This document shows, piece after piece, positions 61,362 through 64,000 of a stretch of 64,000 bases of DNA. The DNA comes from Legionella_C sp048541585 (lineage in GTDB: Bacteria; Pseudomonadota; Gammaproteobacteria; Legionellales; Legionellaceae). The stretch covers positions 1,612,001-1,676,000 of the forward strand of contig NZ_CP183303.1 in the NCBI RefSeq assembly GCF_048541585.1, given 5' to 3'. How positions within the stretch are numbered: the stretch's first letter is position 1; every line of letters begins with the position of its first letter. The notes beneath the pieces are model-generated. The model worked only from the letters and a program-made list of their open reading frames with translations, did not search any database and had not been told where the DNA came from. Position numbers and translations under genes: made by a program.

Positions 61362-62549
61362 GTGCCTCATGTTTTAATTTTGGGTGGCGATGGTTATCTT
61401 GGTTGGCCTACAAGCATGTATTTTTCAAATCGTGGTTATGATGTAACGATTGTCGATAATTATCTAAGGCGAAATGCGTGTGTAGAACTTGATGTAGGCA
61501 TGCTATATTCTGTTCCTTCTCTAATCGAGCGTGCTAAAATTTGGCACGAATTAACAGGTAAAGAAATTAAGGTCGTTATTGGTGATCTTAGCGATCCAGA
61601 AATAATGCGGAGCTTATTTAATAGTCAAGTTACGTATCAGTGGGCAAGAAGCAATCGCTTTACAGGTATTCCTGATACAGTCATTCATTATGCAGAGCAA
61701 CCTTCAGCACCTTATTCTTTAATTAATTATAAATATGCTAATAAGACCATTCAAAACAACCTGTTAGTTACAAATAATATTTTATTTGCCTTAAGAGATT
61801 ATGCGCGTGATACGCATCTAATTAAATTAGGTACTATGGGCGAATATGGTACGCCTAATATTGATATTGAGGAAGGGTGGCTTGAAATCGAGCATAAGGG
61901 ACGTAAAGATAAATTTTTATTTCCACGCCAAGCAGGTTCAATTTATCATACGACTAAAGTTATGGATACGGACTTAATTTGGTTCGCTGTGCGTATGTGG
62001 AATCTTAAATGTACCGATTTAATGCAAGGACCAGTCTTTGGCATAGATACACCTGAGTCTGAAATAGACACTCGCTTAAAAACTATTTTTAATTATGACG
62101 AGATTTTTGGCACAATTATTAATCGTTTTATTACCCAAGCGGTGGTAGGTTATCCTTTAACAGTTTATGGAAAAGGTGGGCAAACTCGTGGGTACTTAAA
62201 TATCAATGATACTTTACAATGCGTGCATGCTTCCGAAAAAAACTCTGCTAAACCAGGTGAACTTCGTATATTTAATCAAATAATGGAAACGTTTACTGCC
62301 ATTGAGCTTGCTAATCTCACTAAAAAAGTAGGCGATAGTTTAGGCTTTAATGTAGAGATTAGCAATATTGAAAATCCACGTATAGAAAAAGAAGAGCACT
62401 ATTACAATCCTACCTATCAAGGCCTACAAAATATTGGCGTTCAACCTCACTATCTTACTGAAGATACTATGCAAAGTATTTTTGAAGTAGTAAACCGTTA
62501 TAAAGATAATATTCGTAAGGATGTTATTTTTAGAGGAATTAAATGGTAG
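61362..62549 (+). CDS. SQD1-like NAD-dependent epimerase/dehydratase (UDP-sulfoquinovose synthase family)
   Basis: A 395-residue extended SDR strikingly like plant and bacterial SQD1/SqdB. It has GGDGYLGW (8-15), LGTMGEYGTPNIDIEEG with Thr158, YHTTK (Tyr195, His196, Lys199), AVVGYPLTVYGKGGQTRGYL and a late EEHYYNP. SQD1 makes UDP-sulfoquinovose from UDP-glucose and sulfite. One conserved position differs: SQD1 proteins have EQRSAPYS, but here it is EQPSAPYS (Pro114). Sulfite use is therefore uncertain and the product could be another modified sugar. It starts at GTG with AGGAG in place. Its neighbours are polysaccharide genes. Confidence 0.85.
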   Translation: MPHVLILGGDGYLGWPTSMYFSNRGYDVTIVDNYLRRNACVELDVGMLYSVPSLIERAKIWHELTGKEIKVVIGDLSDPEIMRSLFNSQVTYQWARSNRFTGIPDTVIHYAEQPSAPYSLINYKYANKTIQNNLLVTNNILFALRDYARDTHLIKLGTMGEYGTPNIDIEEGWLEIEHKGRKDKFLFPRQAGSIYHTTKVMDTDLIWFAVRMWNLKCTDLMQGPVFGIDTPESEIDTRLKTIFNYDEIFGTIINRFITQAVVGYPLTVYGKGGQTRGYLNINDTLQCVHASEKNSAKPGELRIFNQIMETFTAIELANLTKKVGDSLGFNVEISNIENPRIEKEEHYYNPTYQGLQNIGVQPHYLTEDTMQSIFEVVNRYKDNIRKDVIFRGIKW

Positions 62550-62581
62550 AAAGTTTTATAAAGCCTTTTTAAGGAATAAAA

Positions 62582-63208
62582 GTGAGTATAAATCAAAGTT
62601 GTTATACAGCTTCAGAAGATATTCAGATTCAACCAGGCGCTATAGTAGGTTTAAAGTATAAAGAAAATAGTAATGCTGTAATGTTGGAGCAAAATACTAT
62701 CATTCGCGCAGGAACTATTATTTATTGCGATGTGACGTGCGGTGCTTATTTTCAAACCGGCCACAATGTTTTAATTAGAGAACATACTGAAATTGGTAAA
62801 CATGTTGTTATAGGAACGAATACTATTATAGATGGAAACGTTATTATAGGTAGTTATGTAAAAATTGAATCCAATTGTTATATCCCTACGCATACACTTA
62901 TTGGTTCACGTGTATTCATTGGGCCAGGCGTAACCATGACTAATGATAAATACCCTTTAAAAATGCGAGATAATTATAAACCTCAAGGTCCAACTATTGA
63001 AGATGAAGTAACAATTGGTGGCGGAGCCGTCATTGTTCCTGGTATTAAAATAGGCAAAGGTTCCTTTATAGCTGCCGGTACAGTTGTCACTAAAGATATC
63101 CCCCCTATGAGTTTAGTAATAGGTTTTCCTGGAAAAATAACTAATCTTCCAGATGAGCTTAAAGAAAGGAATATGGCATTAAGTTGGAGAGAGTATTTGC
63201 CGGCTTAG
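62582..63208 (+). CDS. Hexapeptide-repeat acyltransferase (left-handed beta-helix)
   Basis: A 208-residue protein built almost entirely of hexapeptide turns (TEIGKHVVIGTNTIIDGNVIIG and similar), with a loop containing TNDKYPLKMRD and a C-terminal VIGFPGKI. This plan fits WbpD/WlbB-like N-acetyltransferases that acetylate amino sugars on a nucleotide carrier. Together with the following aminotransferase it suggests an N-acetylated amino sugar. It starts at GTG with AAGGAAT upstream. Confidence 0.85.
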   Translation: MSINQSCYTASEDIQIQPGAIVGLKYKENSNAVMLEQNTIIRAGTIIYCDVTCGAYFQTGHNVLIREHTEIGKHVVIGTNTIIDGNVIIGSYVKIESNCYIPTHTLIGSRVFIGPGVTMTNDKYPLKMRDNYKPQGPTIEDEVTIGGGAVIVPGIKIGKGSFIAAGTVVTKDIPPMSLVIGFPGKITNLPDELKERNMALSWREYLPA

Positions 63209-63235
63209 TTATTATAAATTTTAGGAATAGATTAA

Positions 63236-64000
63236 ATGTCTACTGTTAAGAAAATTAAAATGGCTGAAATTAGTTTATCTACGACTGAAATAGAAAGAGC
63301 CACGGCAGTATTAAAATCTGGAGCATTAAGACAGGGTAAAGAGTGTGAACTTTTTGAAAAAGAATTTGCTGAAAAAGTAGGCGCTCGTCATGCGATTACT
63401 TGCGCCAATGGTTCGGCTTCATTGCATCTAGCTTATATGACTTTCCTTAAACCTGGTGATGAAGTTTTAGTACCTTCTTTTACTTTCATGGCAACAGGGT
63501 CAATGGTAACCATGGCTGGAGGAAAGCCTATAGTTTGTGATGTGGATCCAAATAATTTTTTAATTAATTTAGATGACGCTGCCAATCGCATAACTGACAA
63601 GACAGTAGCTATATCGCCTGTTCACTTATTTGGTAATGTTTGTGATGTAGATAGCATACAAAATTTTGCTAAGAAGTATAAGCTTAAAGTTATCTGGGAT
63701 AATGCTCAAGCGCATGGCGCTCAGTATGCAGGTAAAGACGTCGGTTGCTTTAACGATTATACATCTTATTCCTTTTATCCATCAAAAAATATGTTCGTTG
63801 GTGAAGGAGGGATGATCCTTACCAATGATGATGATGCAGCCTACAAACTTCGTTTTATGCGTACTCATGGCCAGACTGGAAAATATTATCATACTATGCT
63901 TGGCCTAAATTATAGGATGACAGATATTGAGGCGGCTATTGGTCGTGAGCAATTAAAGCGTTTAGATGAAATGTTAGCAATAAGAACTAAAAATTATAAC
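63236..64000 (+). CDS. DegT/DnrJ/EryC1/StrS sugar aminotransferase (cut by window end)
   Basis: The frame is open for 255 codons to the window edge, so the C-terminal third or so is missing. It starts at an ATG preceded by AGGAAT and reads MSTVKKIKMAEISLSTTEIE. Family features are CANGSASLHLAY, PSFTFMATGS, DNAQAHGA and the PLP lysine in FYPSKNMFVGEGGM. It transfers an amino group to a keto-sugar nucleotide, plausibly the product of the upstream dehydratase. It is distinct from the DegT gene beside pyrF. Confidence 0.9.
   Translation, partial: MSTVKKIKMAEISLSTTEIERATAVLKSGALRQGKECELFEKEFAEKVGARHAITCANGSASLHLAYMTFLKPGDEVLVPSFTFMATGSMVTMAGGKPIVCDVDPNNFLINLDDAANRITDKTVAISPVHLFGNVCDVDSIQNFAKKYKLKVIWDNAQAHGAQYAGKDVGCFNDYTSYSFYPSKNMFVGEGGMILTNDDDAAYKLRFMRTHGQTGKYYHTMLGLNYRMTDIEAAIGREQLKRLDEMLAIRTKNYN

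Noticed and set aside
1..64000. tRNA genes, CRISPR arrays, prophage or insertion-sequence transposases
   Set aside because: Intergenic regions were scanned by eye for TPsiC-like GTTCGA boxes, regularly spaced repeats and transposase motifs; none was convincing. A tRNAscan-SE or ISfinder run would be decisive.

Overview
The window is AT-rich gammaproteobacterial chromosome, most likely from Legionella or a close relative in the Legionellales. The evidence is: the order gltA / gyrA-serC-aroA-cmk-rpsA-lapA-lapB-(aminotransferase)-pyrF; directly after pyrF, a patatin-domain phospholipase matching the Dot/Icm effector VpdC in type and position; an ankyrin protein with a cysteine-protease-like N-terminus; and Thr83 in the GyrA quinolone region, as I recall for Legionella. 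No tRNA, rRNA, CRISPR array, prophage or intact insertion sequence was seen. All assignments come from reading the translated sequence; no database search was run.

Layout. 0-3.3 kb: dnaQ, an exported L,D-transpeptidase, and erpA and mnmA on the minus strand. 3.4-14.1 kb: yceD-rpmF-plsX-fabH, fabD-fabG-acpP-fabF, then mltG-tmk-holB-pilZ-tatD, a fatty-acid/envelope/replication block in the usual gammaproteobacterial order but without pabC. 14.1-21.6 kb: more accessory material, with a flavin monooxygenase, anmK, an MFS transporter, a small exported protein, a Nudix hydrolase and the ankyrin/C58-like candidate effector. 21.7-34.8 kb: gltA diverging from the gyrA-serC-aroA-cmk-rpsA group, then lapA, two tandem REP-like elements, lapB, a sugar aminotransferase and pyrF. 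35.2-40.5 kb: the VpdC-like phospholipase, a family 4 uracil-DNA glycosylase, a type IV pilin-like protein, ubiC and ubiA. 40.7-51.1 kb: deoC-punA, zapD and a bioA-EAL-exported protein-coaE chain on the minus strand, then bioB-bioF-bioH-bioD diverging from bioA. Three copies of a structured intergenic repeat lie in the first 3 kb of this region. 51.6-57.9 kb: fmdB, a DUF502 protein, aspS, a large MscK-like channel and mutH.

57.9-64 kb is the most accessory part. Two tandem paralogous genes for exported or membrane proteins of about 70 residues, each with its own promoter-like sequence, precede a KpsM/KpsT-type ABC exporter. A nucleotide-sugar 4,6-dehydratase, an SQD1 (UDP-sulfoquinovose synthase)-like enzyme, a hexapeptide-repeat acyltransferase and a DegT/DnrJ aminotransferase cut by the window end follow. 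I read this as the start of a surface-polysaccharide locus. The micro-protein pair and the SQD1-like enzyme, which has Pro where SQD1 has Arg, are the best candidates for undescribed biology.

Several long reading frames begin upstream of the likely start codon. Starts were moved to match ribosome-binding sites and family N-termini for rpmF, fabD, holB, anmK, the MFS protein, the small exported protein, gltA, gyrA, cmk, rpsA, punA, bioH and mscK.
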